Shown here piece after piece: positions 49,704 through 57,809 of a DNA stretch of 64,000 nucleotides. How positions within the stretch are numbered: the first letter of the stretch is position 1; every line of letters begins with the position of its first letter. A program made the translations under genes and the position numbers. Location of the stretch: the NCBI RefSeq assembly GCF_916618745.1, contig NZ_OU745373.1:1394501-1458500 (forward strand), written 5' to 3'. The notes under the pieces are model-generated. The model made no database searches. It saw only the letters and a list, made by a program, of their open reading frames with translations, and was not told where the DNA came from. Source of the DNA: Cardiobacterium sp. Marseille-Q4385. Lineage in GTDB: Bacteria > Pseudomonadota > Gammaproteobacteria > Cardiobacteriales > Cardiobacteriaceae.

Positions 49704-50711
49704 ATGACAATCAAAGTCGCCATCAACGGATTTGGACGTATCGGCCGCCTCGCTCTGCGCCAAATGGACAAAGCGAAAAATATCGAAGTCGTCGCCGTCA
49801 ACGACCTCACTCCGGCCGACATGCTGCTGCACCTCTTCAAATATGACACCTCGCAAGGTCGCTTCCACGGCACCGCCGAACTCAAAGGTGACAACCTCGT
49901 CGTCAACGGTAAAGAAATCAAAGTCTTCTCCAACGCCAACCCGGAAGAATTGCCGTGGGGTCAATTGGGTGTGGACGTCGTCCTCGAATGCACCGGCTTC
50001 TTCACCAGCAAAGACAAAGCCGAGAAACACATCAAGGCAGGCGCGAAAAAAGTTGTCATCTCCGCACCGGGCGGTAACGACATCAAAACCATCGTTTACA
50101 ACGTCAACCACCAAATCCTTGACGGCACTGAAACCGTTATCTCCGGCGCATCCTGCACCACCAACTGCTTGGCGCCGATGGCCAAAGTCCTGCAAGACAA
50201 ATTCGGTATCGTCGAAGGCCTGATGACCACCATCCACGCCTACACCGGCGACCAGATGACTCTCGACGCTCCGCACCGCAAAGGCGACAAACGCCGCGCC
50301 CGTGCTGCTGCTGCCAACATCGTGCCGAACAGCACCGGTGCCGCGAAAGCTATCGGTCTCGTTATCCCCGAACTGCAAGGCAAACTTGATGGTGCCGCAC
50401 AACGCGTCCCTGTCACCACCGGTTCACTGACCGAACTCGTTACCGTGCTGGAGAAAAAAGTCAGCGCTGAAGAAATCAATGCTGCGATGAAAGCGGCTGC
50501 CAACGAATCCTTCGGTTACACCGAAGAAGAACTGGTCTCTTCTGACATCATCGGTATCGACTTCGGTTCGCTCTTTGACGGCACACAAACCAAAGTCATG
50601 ACCGTCGGCGACAAGCAACTGGTGAAAACCGTCGCGTGGTATGACAACGAAATGAGCTACACCAACCAGCTCATCCGTACCTTGGCCTACTTCGCCAGCC
50701 TCATCAAGTAA
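49704..50711 (+). CDS. gapA: Glyceraldehyde-3-phosphate dehydrogenase, type I
   Basis: 335 residues. Oxidises glyceraldehyde-3-phosphate with NAD and phosphate. Rossmann start KVAINGFGRIGRLALRQ, the active-site Cys in SGASCTTNCLAPMAK near residue 150, the base His in THIHAYTGDQ (TTIHAYTGDQ), and NIVPNSTGAAKAIG and SWYDNEMSYTNQL (as AWYDNEMSYTNQL). The NAD-contact Asp at the end of the second strand is in AVNDLT, which indicates NAD preference. Codons are C-ended, as for a highly expressed gene. Confidence 0.97.
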   Translation: MTIKVAINGFGRIGRLALRQMDKAKNIEVVAVNDLTPADMLLHLFKYDTSQGRFHGTAELKGDNLVVNGKEIKVFSNANPEELPWGQLGVDVVLECTGFFTSKDKAEKHIKAGAKKVVISAPGGNDIKTIVYNVNHQILDGTETVISGASCTTNCLAPMAKVLQDKFGIVEGLMTTIHAYTGDQMTLDAPHRKGDKRRARAAAANIVPNSTGAAKAIGLVIPELQGKLDGAAQRVPVTTGSLTELVTVLEKKVSAEEINAAMKAAANESFGYTEEELVSSDIIGIDFGSLFDGTQTKVMTVGDKQLVKTVAWYDNEMSYTNQLIRTLAYFASLIK

Positions 50712-50725
50712 TCACGACTTGCATG

Positions 50726-50752
50726 AAAAACCGCCCTTCGGGGCGGTTTTTT
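50726..50752 (+). terminator. Terminator after gapA
   Basis: AACCGCCC and GGGCGGTT pair across the stable TTCG loop, then a T-run. Confidence 0.85.
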
Positions 50753-50808
50753 ATTGCTGCTTCATTCAGGCAGGGATTTTGGCGGCTAGGTAAGGGCGCC
50801 TTCCTGTA

Positions 50809-51501
50809 TCAGCCGCGCTGGAGGCGCAGCCAGTTTTGGTATTGCGTTTCGTAGGCTTCGATATTTTTGCGGTAGCGGGCAAGCGAGCGTTCTTCCAGCG
50901 GGCGGCGCTTGTGATCGCTGAGACAGCCGTCGCAGTGCTCTGCCATTTCGTGGGCGAGAGCACTGAAGGTTTCCCAGTCTTTGACGGGCTCCTGGCTGAC
51001 CGGCAGTTGCAGCACCAGCATGAGGCCTTCGTAGTTGTGTTCCCCGTTATCCAGGTTTTGCGGGAAGATACCAGGACGGCGCACGTCCAGCATGGTGCAG
51101 AAGATTTCGCGTCCGCCGGCGCCGATGAGTTCATAGGTCTGGTTGGGCGAGTATTGCAGGCCGAAGGCTTGCACGAGACGGGCGATGGTTTTGCCGCTGA
51201 ACGGGCGATTGTTCGGCGCCATGATGGTGAGCGGGACGATTAGTTCCGGCGCTTTGCTGCGTGGCTTGGGCGGAGTGCTGTTTTTGCTGCCGCCGAAGAT
51301 ACCAGGGTTGAGGCGGCTGGTTTTGCGGTTATGTTCAGCAGGCGGGGCATCAAGGGTCGAACCCCGGTATTTGGGATGGCCGTCCTGCATGTCGCGTTCT
51401 CGGTCGCGCTGGCGTTTGATCATGAGGGCGGTGCCGGCAATGGCGACGAGAATGATGATGGCGGCGGTGATGCGCAGTAACAATACGGATGGGTTGGTCA
51501 T
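50809..51501 (-). CDS. zipA: ZipA-like cell division protein
   Basis: 230 residues. Order: an N-terminal span (VLLLRITAAIIILVAIAGTALMI), a charged cytoplasmic linker (QRDRERDMQDGHP...PPKPRSKAPE), then a ZipA-type FtsZ-binding domain (PELIVPLTIMAPNNRPFSGKTIARLVQAFGL, YELIGAGGREIFCTMLDVRRPGIFPQN, LMLVLQLPVSQEPVKDWETFSAL, LEERSLARYRKNIEAYE). E. coli ZipA is about 330 residues; here the linker is shorter. ZipA tethers FtsZ to the membrane in gammaproteobacteria. The assignment rests on domain pattern and topology. It is followed, minus strand, by nothing before gapA's terminator; ycgN lies 5 bp upstream. Confidence 0.8.
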   Translation of the reverse strand: MTNPSVLLLRITAAIIILVAIAGTALMIKRQRDRERDMQDGHPKYRGSTLDAPPAEHNRKTSRLNPGIFGGSKNSTPPKPRSKAPELIVPLTIMAPNNRPFSGKTIARLVQAFGLQYSPNQTYELIGAGGREIFCTMLDVRRPGIFPQNLDNGEHNYEGLMLVLQLPVSQEPVKDWETFSALAHEMAEHCDGCLSDHKRRPLEERSLARYRKNIEAYETQYQNWLRLQRG

Positions 51502-51506
51502 GGTTC

Positions 51507-51962
51507 CTAGGCTCCGAGTATGTCTTCAAGACGGTACATAAGGTAGTCGTCTATGGCGTGGCCTTCGTTTTCACTGAGTGCGAAGTGGCGCACGCTGCGA
51601 TGTCGGCGGTGCACTTCTTTTTTGTCCCCGCAGACGAGATAGTGCCAGTCGGGCAGGCTTTTGCCTTCATGGCGCAGGCGGTAGGCGCAGCTGGGCGGCA
51701 ACCAGGAGTAGTCCTGGCGCGGCAGCTCGCGCAGGCTGAGGCAGTCCGGCACTTGGGTGTGGCGGCAAGGGTAATTGCGGCAGCGTCCGCTGTGGATGTC
51801 CAGTAGTTTGCAAGCAACACGGGAGAAGTACACTTCTCCCGTATCAATATCTTCCATTTTGTTCAGGCAGCACAGTCCGCATCCGTCGCAGAGGGCTTCC
51901 CATTGGTTATCGGTCAGGCGCTCAAGGGGTTGTCGCCACCACTGGTCATCGTGTTGGTGCAA
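51507..51962 (-). CDS. ycgN: YcgN family Cys-cluster protein (UPF0260)
   Basis: About 151 residues. The cysteine cluster of the family is conserved: WEALCDGCGLCCLNKMEDIDTGEVYFSRVACKLLDI, then CRNYPCRHTQVPDC and WLPPSCAYRLRHEGKSLPDWH. These likely bind an iron-sulfur cluster or zinc; function unknown. The start TTG at 51960-51962, two bases past the cytochrome stop, is chosen; a longer frame that runs back inside the cytochrome gene (to a GTG at 52049) lacks family sequence. Same strand and 5 bp from zipA. Confidence 0.85.
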   Translation of the reverse strand: MHQHDDQWWRQPLERLTDNQWEALCDGCGLCCLNKMEDIDTGEVYFSRVACKLLDIHSGRCRNYPCRHTQVPDCLSLRELPRQDYSWLPPSCAYRLRHEGKSLPDWHYLVCGDKKEVHRRHRSVRHFALSENEGHAIDDYLMYRLEDILGA

Positions 51963-51963
51963 T

Positions 51964-52641
51964 TCAGGGGGTTTCCGGCATATGCAGTCCCTGCATATAG
52001 CGGGCGACGGCTTCGATTTGTTTGGGGGTGAGTTTTTCCGCCACGTCACGCATCATGCCATTCGGGTCGTTACCGCGCACAACGAGGCTGCTCGGGTCGG
52101 TCTCGCTTGCCTGCTGGTCAATGAGAGCCGAGGTTTTGAAGGCGTCCAGCTGGGTGCGGGTATATTTGGCATGCTGCCCGGAGACGCGTGGGAAAGCGGC
52201 CGGTTCGATACCGGCGCCGGCGGGGCCATGGCAGGCCAGGCAAGCGGGGATATTTTTGTCGAGGTCGCCGCCGCGATAGAGTGCTTCACCAAGCGCCAGC
52301 AGTTCTTCAGGATTTTCCCCGGCGCCTTCGGTCGCGGCGGGTGGTGGGGTTTGCGCAGCATAGTAGGCGGCGACGTTGGCGATGTCTTCGTCAGAGAGTA
52401 AGACGGCTTGCGGCTGCATGATAAGGCTCGGACGCTCGCCACTCTTGAAATCACGCAATTGTTTTTCCAGGTATTTTTGCCCTTGTCCCGCCAGTATTGG
52501 CCATTCGGGGTTGCTGCTCACGCCACCAGGACCGTGGCAGGCAGCACATACGGCCGCTTTTTCTTCGCCCACTTTGATATCGGCGGCTTGTGCCCAGCCG
52601 GCAACGGCGATGGTCAGGATTGTCACTATGCCTTTTTTCAT
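51964..52641 (-). CDS. Cytochrome c4-type dihaem cytochrome
   Basis: 225 residues with a signal peptide (MKKGIVTILTIAVAGWAQAA). Two haem sites, CAACH near residue 32 and CLACH near residue 133, separate two c-domains; Met ligands are likely in LIMQPQAV and NGMMRDV (both typical c4 positions). Cytochrome c4 passes electrons to terminal oxidases in the periplasm. Its gene sits beside engB as in many Gram-negatives. It is cotranscribed with ycgN, two bases away. Confidence 0.9.
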   Translation of the reverse strand: MKKGIVTILTIAVAGWAQAADIKVGEEKAAVCAACHGPGGVSSNPEWPILAGQGQKYLEKQLRDFKSGERPSLIMQPQAVLLSDEDIANVAAYYAAQTPPPAATEGAGENPEELLALGEALYRGGDLDKNIPACLACHGPAGAGIEPAAFPRVSGQHAKYTRTQLDAFKTSALIDQQASETDPSSLVVRGNDPNGMMRDVAEKLTPKQIEAVARYMQGLHMPETP

Positions 52642-52725
52642 GACTTGCTCCGCAAGATTTTTCTTTTGTTGTTTGTCAAAGGCCTGATATAGAATTTCAG
52701 GCGGTTTTTCTGCATTTTACAAGAG

Positions 52726-53337
52726 ATGAATAGTCGTTACCAGCAGGCGGTTTTCGCCTTTTCCGCCAATCGCGAGGCGCAATTTCCGGCTGCTGCGCGT
52801 GTTGAAATCGCCTTTGCCGGCCGCTCGAATGCCGGCAAGTCGAGTGCGCTAAATACGCTGACGAATCAGAAGACGCTGGCTCGGGTGTCGCGTACACCGG
52901 GGCGGACACAGCTCATCAATTATTTTGCCCTGCCCGATGCAGGGTGTTTTTTGGTCGATTTGCCGGGTTATGGTTATGCCGAAGTGCCGGAGCAGGTGCG
53001 TGCGCACTGGCAGGCTCTGCTTGGTCGCTATTTGTTGCAACGTGAGGTGCTGCGCGGGGTGGTGCTATTGATGGATATCCGCCATCCGATGAAGGAACTG
53101 GATATTCGTATGCTGGAATGTTGCGCCGAGCGGCAGTTACCCGCGCATGTGTTGTTGACGAAGGCTGACAAGCTCAGCCGTAGTGTGGCGGAGAAACAGT
53201 TGCGCGCGCTGCGCAGTGAGTTGTTGAACTGGCATGCGCCGTTTTCGGTGCAGCTCTTTTCCAGTTTGAAGCGGCTGGGGCTGCCCGAACTGGTGGCGCA
53301 GCTGGATGCGTGGATAGAGGCGGATCATGCTGAATGA
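52726..53337 (+). CDS. engB: Ribosome biogenesis GTPase YsxC/EngB
   Basis: 203 residues. Involved in large ribosomal subunit assembly. G1 AFAGRSNAGKSSALNTL, the TPGRTQLINYF switch (G2), G3 VDLPGYGYAEVP, G4 LTKADKLSR, and a G5 SSLKRLG region. The extra N-terminal residues (MNSRYQQAVFAFSANREAQFP) are normal for the family. It is divergent from the cytochrome c4 gene and overlaps the next gene by 11 bp. Confidence 0.94.
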   Translation: MNSRYQQAVFAFSANREAQFPAAARVEIAFAGRSNAGKSSALNTLTNQKTLARVSRTPGRTQLINYFALPDAGCFLVDLPGYGYAEVPEQVRAHWQALLGRYLLQREVLRGVVLLMDIRHPMKELDIRMLECCAERQLPAHVLLTKADKLSRSVAEKQLRALRSELLNWHAPFSVQLFSSLKRLGLPELVAQLDAWIEADHAE

Positions 53338-54103
53338 GTTGCTCAATACCGGTGTGTCGTCGTGGGTGCTGTTGCCGTTGTTATTGGTCGGAATGCTGGC
53401 GGGTTTTGTTGATACGCTGGCCGGCGGTGGCGGGATGTTGACGGTACCGGCGCTGATGCTGGTACTGCCGCCGGATGCGGCATTGGCCACGAACAAGTTG
53501 CAGGGCAGTTTCGGTACGCTGTCGGCAACTTGGTATTTTGTCCGCCGTGGCCAGATTCGTTTTCGCAAGTTATTGCCCGGGATTGTCGCCTGTGCACTCG
53601 GTGCTGCGGCGGGAGCGGCTGTGGTGCAGTGGCTGCCGCCCGATCTGTTACGCAAGGTGTTGCCGCTGCTTTTGGCAACGGTCGCCCTGCTGTTCATTTT
53701 TATGCCGTCGCTGGGCACGATGGAGCGGGAAGCGCGTTTGCCTTATGCCCATTTTGTCGGCGGCGCGCTCTTTCCGCTGGGTTTCTATGACGGATTCCTC
53801 GGCCCGGGCACAGGCAGTTTCTTGATGCTGGCCTTAATTGCTTTGCGCGGCTATACGCTGCAAAACGCGACGATAGAGGCGAAGGCGTATAACGCCACCA
53901 CCAATCTGATGTCGCTCTTCGTTTTTCTGGCCGGTGGCCGGGTAATTTGGCTAGTCGGCCTGACGATGGCAGTTGGGCAGTTGCTCGGGGCGCGTCTTGC
54001 GGCCGGGTTGATTATCAGCAAGGGGAATCGCCTGATTCGTCCAGCGGTTATTACCATGTCGCTCTTGATGAGCGGTTATTTAGCCTATCGTTTTTGGTTT
54101 TAG
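53327..54103 (+). CDS. TSUP (TauE/SafE) family membrane transporter
   Basis: 258 residues with about seven to eight spans. Family motif LAGFVDTLAGGGGMLTVPALMLVLPPDAALATNKLQG near residue 22 and the second repeat FYDGFLGPGTGSFLMLALIALRG near residue 150. These permeases move sulfite, sulfolactate, taurine-derived anions or related small organic anions, so a link to the sulfate uptake system 6 kb away is possible but unproven. It starts inside engB and its stop overlaps the convergent ispB stop by 4 bp. Confidence 0.85.
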   Translation: MLNELLNTGVSSWVLLPLLLVGMLAGFVDTLAGGGGMLTVPALMLVLPPDAALATNKLQGSFGTLSATWYFVRRGQIRFRKLLPGIVACALGAAAGAAVVQWLPPDLLRKVLPLLLATVALLFIFMPSLGTMEREARLPYAHFVGGALFPLGFYDGFLGPGTGSFLMLALIALRGYTLQNATIEAKAYNATTNLMSLFVFLAGGRVIWLVGLTMAVGQLLGARLAAGLIISKGNRLIRPAVITMSLLMSGYLAYRFWF

Positions 54104-55080
54104 CGGCGGCGTTCGGTGGTGCGCGCCGCCAGGGCGGTGAGTGCGGTTTTGTAGTCGTTGTCAGGGAATTCAGCGAGTGCTTGCACCGCTTCGTCGGCCA
54201 ATCGTGCGGCAGCTTCGCGGCTGTATGGCAGGGCATCGGTTGCGTGCAGTAAGGCGATGACTTCACCAATCGCCTCGCGTTCGCCCTGCTCGATGATGTG
54301 GCGCAGGCGTGCTTTGTCAGCGGCGGGTAATTGTTGCTGGGCGCGGATGAGCGGCAGGGTTGGCTTGCCCTCGGCGAGGTCGTCGCCCAGCGCTTTGCCA
54401 ATCAGCGCTTCATCACCGGTGTAATCCAGCAAATCATCCATAATCTGAAAGGCCATGCCGAGTTTGCGGCCATAAATGGCGAGTTGCTCGCTTTGTGCCG
54501 GGTCAAGGCCGGCAAGCAGTCCCGCCACTTTGCAGGCAGCGGCGAACAGCACGGCGGTTTTCAGCTCGATGACGCGGTAGTAGCGGGCTTCATCGACATC
54601 GGGATCGTGCATGTTGCCAAGTTGCATCACTTCGCCCGCTGCAATGAGGTTGACCGCATCGGCCATCATGGCGATAACGTCGCTGTTGCCGGTGCGCACC
54701 ATCAGCTGGAAGGCGCGGGTATAGAGGAAATCGCCGACCAGAACGCTGGCGGCATTGCCAAAGGCGATATTGGCGGACGGCTTGCCACGGCGCAGCGCGG
54801 ATTCATCCACCACGTCGTCGTGCAGCAGGGTGGCGTTATGGATAAATTCGATGAAGGCAGCGGCGGTAATGGCGTGCTCGTCGTGATAGGCACAGAGTCC
54901 GCAACTCAGCAGGGTCAGCAGCGGACGGAAACGCTTGCCGCCGTCGCCGATGGCGTACTGCATCACCAGTTCCGCTAGTGGTACTTCGGCCCGCATTTCA
55001 GCCTGCATCAATGCTTCAGTTTGTGCCATTTCGTGCTGGATGAGTTGCCGGATCGCTGCGTCGTCCATCTGTTTTCCCAT
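54100..55080 (-). CDS. ispB: Octaprenyl diphosphate synthase
   Basis: 326 residues. Builds the C40 (or similar) side chain of quinones from IPP and allylic diphosphates. The two Asp-rich motifs are LLHDDVVDESALRRG near residue 86 and FQIMDDLLDYTGDEALIGK near residue 210, with GDGGKRFRPLLTLL and YYRVIELKTAVLFA between. The first Asp motif, DDVVD, is typical of long-chain synthases. It ties into the same isoprenoid pathway as the mevalonate genes. Start at 55080 (MGKQMDDAA) is preferred to a longer frame. A TACAAT box is at 55113. Confidence 0.93.
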   Translation of the reverse strand: MGKQMDDAAIRQLIQHEMAQTEALMQAEMRAEVPLAELVMQYAIGDGGKRFRPLLTLLSCGLCAYHDEHAITAAAFIEFIHNATLLHDDVVDESALRRGKPSANIAFGNAASVLVGDFLYTRAFQLMVRTGNSDVIAMMADAVNLIAAGEVMQLGNMHDPDVDEARYYRVIELKTAVLFAAACKVAGLLAGLDPAQSEQLAIYGRKLGMAFQIMDDLLDYTGDEALIGKALGDDLAEGKPTLPLIRAQQQLPAADKARLRHIIEQGEREAIGEVIALLHATDALPYSREAAARLADEAVQALAEFPDNDYKTALTALAARTTERRR

Positions 55081-55112
55081 GATGTTGTTACGGAGTTGAA
55101 AGAAAGGGCGGC

Positions 55113-55118
55113 ATTGTA
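55113..55118 (-). promoter_or_regulatory. -10 box for ispB
   Basis: TACAAT followed by GCCGCCC on the minus strand, 33 bases before the ATG. Confidence 0.45.
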
Positions 55119-55241
55119 GCCGATAGCCTCCGCAGGCGACAAACCGCCTTCCGCCCACGCCAAGGCGTAATCATTGGTAAATCAAATACTTCTTCACCAT
55201 TCCTGCCCCAAAGGGGAGGGGCAGGGTCGTGTAGCGGCGCA

Positions 55242-56567
55242 TCAGAAATAACGCAGCCACAGGTAAATGTGCGACAGCAGGATGGTGAACAGCATCAGCG
55301 GGAAGGCGTATTTGGCGAACTGCACCATGCCGATGGGCTGTTTGGCGCGCTCGGCAAAGGCGGCGACGGTGAGGTTGGCACTCGCGCCGATGAGGGTGCC
55401 GTTGCCGCCGAGGCAGGCACCCAAGGCCAGCGCCCACCACACTGGTTCGAAGGTGAGCGGATCAATGCCGGCCCCCGCCGATTGCAGGAGCGGGATCATG
55501 GTGGCGACGAAGGGGATATTGTCCAGCACGGAGGAAAGGATGGCCGAGACCCACAGCACCGCATAGGCCATTTTCGGCACGTCGCCGTTGGTGGCGGCGA
55601 TGAGTTTGTGCCCGAGCACGTCAAGCAGGCCGCTCTGTTCGACGGCGCCGACGATAATGAACAGCCCCATGAAGAAGAAGATGGTGATCCACTCCACTTC
55701 GGCAAAGGCGTGATGGACGTTTTCCGTTTGCTTTTCCGCCGGTTGCTTGCCGTAAGCGAGCAGCATCAGGAGGGCGGCACCGGAAAGCGCCACCGTGCCG
55801 GGCTCGACGCCGAGCGGATGGCCGACGAAGAAACCGAGGAGGACGAGGGAGAAGACGCCGATGCATTTTTTCAGCAGTCGCGGGTTGGTAATCGCCTCTT
55901 TTTCATTGAAACGCATGATGGCGGCGCGGGCGCGCAAGGTGGTTTTCAGGTTGCGGCGGTGCACCAGCCACAGCATGGCGGCGACGGTCAGCATGATGAT
56001 GAGGGCGATCGGCGTCATGTGGTAGATAAATTCACCGAAGCTGAGATCGTTTTTCGAGCCGATGATGATGTTCGGCGGATCGCCGATGAGGGTTGCCGTG
56101 CCACCAATATTGGAAGCGAGGATGGTGGCAAAGAGGTAGGGGAAGGCACGGACTTTGAGTTGCTCGGTGATGAGCAGCGTTACCGGCGTGATGAGCAACA
56201 CCGTTGTCACATTATCCAGCAGGGCAGAAAAGAGCGAGGTGATGCCGGCGAGCATCAGCATGATGCCGACCGGGTCGGCGCGCACCCATTTTGCCGAGCG
56301 GATGGCGACGTACTGGAACACGCCGGTTTTCGCGGTGATATTGACCAGCATCATCATGCCGGTGAGCAGCCACAGCGTGTTGAAATCGACCTTTTCCAGC
56401 GCCTGGTGCTGGTTAAGCAGACCGCAGTAAATCATCAGCATCGCACCAAGCAGCGCTGTGACCGCGCGGTTGAGCTTCTCCATGATGAGGATGATATAGA
56501 CGATGACCAGAATGATGCCCGACAACCACATCGGATCGAGGCCAAAAATTGCATGAGATCCCTGCAT
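55242..56567 (-). CDS. ArsB/NhaD-type ion transporter
   Basis: 441 residues with about eleven to twelve membrane spans. Two inverted-repeat hallmark loops, NIGGTATLIGDPPNIIIGS near residue 155 and LGGNGTLIGASANLTVA near residue 395, place it in the ion transporter superfamily with ArsB, NhaD and CitT/SLC13-like carriers. The DPPN and ASAN phrases are typical of ArsB/P-protein and NhaD-like members. The substrate (sodium, organic anions, arsenite) is not decidable. It is cotranscribed with the CBS-domain gene 8 bp upstream, which suggests nucleotide or ion-linked control. Confidence 0.82.
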   Translation of the reverse strand: MQGSHAIFGLDPMWLSGIILVIVYIILIMEKLNRAVTALLGAMLMIYCGLLNQHQALEKVDFNTLWLLTGMMMLVNITAKTGVFQYVAIRSAKWVRADPVGIMLMLAGITSLFSALLDNVTTVLLITPVTLLITEQLKVRAFPYLFATILASNIGGTATLIGDPPNIIIGSKNDLSFGEFIYHMTPIALIIMLTVAAMLWLVHRRNLKTTLRARAAIMRFNEKEAITNPRLLKKCIGVFSLVLLGFFVGHPLGVEPGTVALSGAALLMLLAYGKQPAEKQTENVHHAFAEVEWITIFFFMGLFIIVGAVEQSGLLDVLGHKLIAATNGDVPKMAYAVLWVSAILSSVLDNIPFVATMIPLLQSAGAGIDPLTFEPVWWALALGACLGGNGTLIGASANLTVAAFAERAKQPIGMVQFAKYAFPLMLFTILLSHIYLWLRYF

Positions 56568-56575
56568 GATGCCCC

Positions 56576-57055
56576 CTATGCGGCCCTGATGATGCTATCC
56601 AGAATGCTGCTGATGCTGACCAGGCCGAGATAGTAGCGGCTGTTCTTGGCCAGCACCACGCCGTGACTGCGGTGGCTGCGATAGAGCAGGTACAGCGCCT
56701 CCATCAGGCTGGTGTCGGGGGTGCACAGCGGCACTTCGCCGCGCATCAGGTAATCGGTAATCGGATCTTCATAATGTTCGCGCAGGCGCTGGCGCAGTTC
56801 GCTGGGCGTGGTCTTCATGAAATTCAGCTCCGGCGGATTCATCTCGCGGCCGAGATTGGCGGTGAGACTGCGTGGCAGCAGCAGTTCCACTAGCGACCTG
56901 CTATTGAAAATGCCGATAAACTCGCCGGCATCGTCCACCACCGGGAAAAAGCGCTCATTACGGTGATGGATGGCGGCAAACGCGCCAGAAATAGTCATTG
57001 CGGGATGCAGTGTCGGGCGGTTTGGCACGATGACATCGCGACAGGTGTAGTTCAT
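56576..57055 (-). CDS. CBS-domain pair protein
   Basis: 159 residues, made almost entirely of two CBS modules: PNRPTLHPAMTISGAFAAIHHRNERFFPVVDDAGEFIGIF near the N-terminus and MRGEVPLCTPDTSLMEALYLLYRSHRSHGVVLAKNSRYYLGLVS near the C-terminus. CBS pairs bind adenine nucleotides and often control linked transporters or enzymes. It starts MNYTCRDV at 57055, with AGGAGGC upstream. Eight bases separate it from the following ion transporter gene, so a regulatory role on that transporter is the obvious inference. Confidence 0.8.
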   Translation of the reverse strand: MNYTCRDVIVPNRPTLHPAMTISGAFAAIHHRNERFFPVVDDAGEFIGIFNSRSLVELLLPRSLTANLGREMNPPELNFMKTTPSELRQRLREHYEDPITDYLMRGEVPLCTPDTSLMEALYLLYRSHRSHGVVLAKNSRYYLGLVSISSILDSIIRAA

Positions 57056-57130
57056 AAGAGCCTCCTTGAAGTGGAAAGGATGATAATTGTAACGTGAAAA
57101 CCACATTAAACCCCGCCCTTCCACAAAAAT

Positions 57131-57148
57131 AATACCGCTTGGCCATAC
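57131..57148 (-). repeat. CCAAGCGG repeat, single partial copy
   Basis: On the minus strand GTATGGCCAAGCGGTATT, a diverged copy 80 bp after the CBS gene start. Confidence 0.45.
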
Positions 57149-57337
57149 CCGCCGCCGCAGGCGTTCACAGTGGCGTCAATACCCGCCTTACAGCATTCAG
57201 GCGACAGGAAGCAAAAAGCCCGTCTGGCGACGGGCTTTGGGGCAACTTCCGTGCAGCGGGAACGTTCCCGCCGGGCGGATGTATGGCATGGGGCTGGTAC
57301 CGGTAGGGGAATGGTAAAAACGAGTGCGGCCATAAAG

Positions 57338-57391
57338 CGGCCAAGCGGGATGAAAAGCAGGTTTGCGCCAAGCGAGGTAAACGCTGGCTTT
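57338..57391 (+). repeat. Two CCAAGCGG units
   Basis: CGGCCAAGCGGGATGAAAAG and GCGCCAAGCGAGGTAAACGC, spaced 27 bp apart; both carry the AAGCRGGTTT- or CTGGCTTT-like tail of the family. Confidence 0.75.
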
Positions 57392-57392
57392 T

Positions 57393-57520
57393 TATTCCCC
57401 CCTTCCGGCCTGCGGCCACCTTCCCGGGTACCCATGAAAAAAATGCGAGCATTTTTTTCATGGGAGCCCCGTCCCCCGCCAGCGGGGGAAGGGATTTTTT
57501 TGTGCGGAATGCGGAATTGG
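57393..57520 (+). repeat. Larger intergenic block, copy 1 (with inserted palindrome)
   Basis: Starts CCCCCTTCCGGCCTGCGGCC, ends with a terminator-like hairpin, a T-run and GAATTGG. Shares about 70 bp with 57617-57690, but an extra 40-50 bp, including a palindrome, is inserted in the middle. Confidence 0.75.
57431..57464. repeat. Perfect palindrome with 16-bp arms
   Basis: CCCATGAAAAAAATGC and GCATTTTTTTCATGGG separated by GA. It interrupts block copy 1 and is absent from copy 2. Confidence 0.8.
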
Positions 57521-57522
57521 GC

Positions 57523-57615
57523 AGCCCCAAGCGGTGCAAATACTGGGTTCGCCACCAAGCGGGATAGATATTGGGTTTACGGAAAGCCGCCAAGCGGAGC
57601 GGATGCTGGGTTTTT
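57523..57615 (+). repeat. Three CCAAGCGG units
   Basis: CCCAAGCGGTGCAAATACTG, CCAAGCGGGATAGATATTGG and CCAAGCGGAGCGGATGCTGG; each is followed by GGTT or GGGTTT. Confidence 0.8.
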
Positions 57616-57616
57616 T

Positions 57617-57690
57617 ATGCACCCTTCCGGCCTTCGGCCACCTTCCCCCGCAAGCGGGGGAAGGGATTTTTTGTGTGGGATGTGGAATTG
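57617..57690 (+). repeat. Larger intergenic block, copy 2
   Basis: CACCCTTCCGGCCTTCGGCC, then CCTTCCCCCGCAAGCGGGGG hairpin, a T-run and GGAATTGG; the uninterrupted version of 57393-57520. Confidence 0.75.
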
Positions 57691-57695
57691 GATGG

Positions 57696-57806
57696 CGCGT
57701 CAAGCGATAAATGCTGACCTCGCGCCAAGCGGGATAAACACTGGAGCCGTCGTCAAGCGGCGTAAATGCTGGGTTTGTGGCAGCCGCCAAGCGGGATGGT
57801 CCTGAA
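57696..57806 (+). repeat. Four CCAAGCGG units ending at the valS stop
   Basis: GCGTCAAGCGATAAATGCTG, GCGCCAAGCGGGATAAACAC, CGTCAAGCGGCGTAAATGCT and GCCAAGCGGGATGGTCCTGA. The third is the best full unit, ending TGGGTTT. Confidence 0.8.
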
Positions 57807-57809
57807 TGT

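Larger units (their letters stand above)
57056..57809. other. Repeat-rich gap between the CBS gene and valS
   Basis: 754 bp with no credible gene; the frames in it run through repeats. It contains one single and nine tandem-style CCAAGCGG units, two copies of a larger block, and a perfect palindrome. The last repeat ends at the valS stop. Confidence 0.75.

Noticed and set aside
57170..57805. A 211-codon frame through the repeat-rich gap
   Set aside because: It runs through tandem repeats and hairpins; the apparent protein is repeat translation, with no ribosome site.
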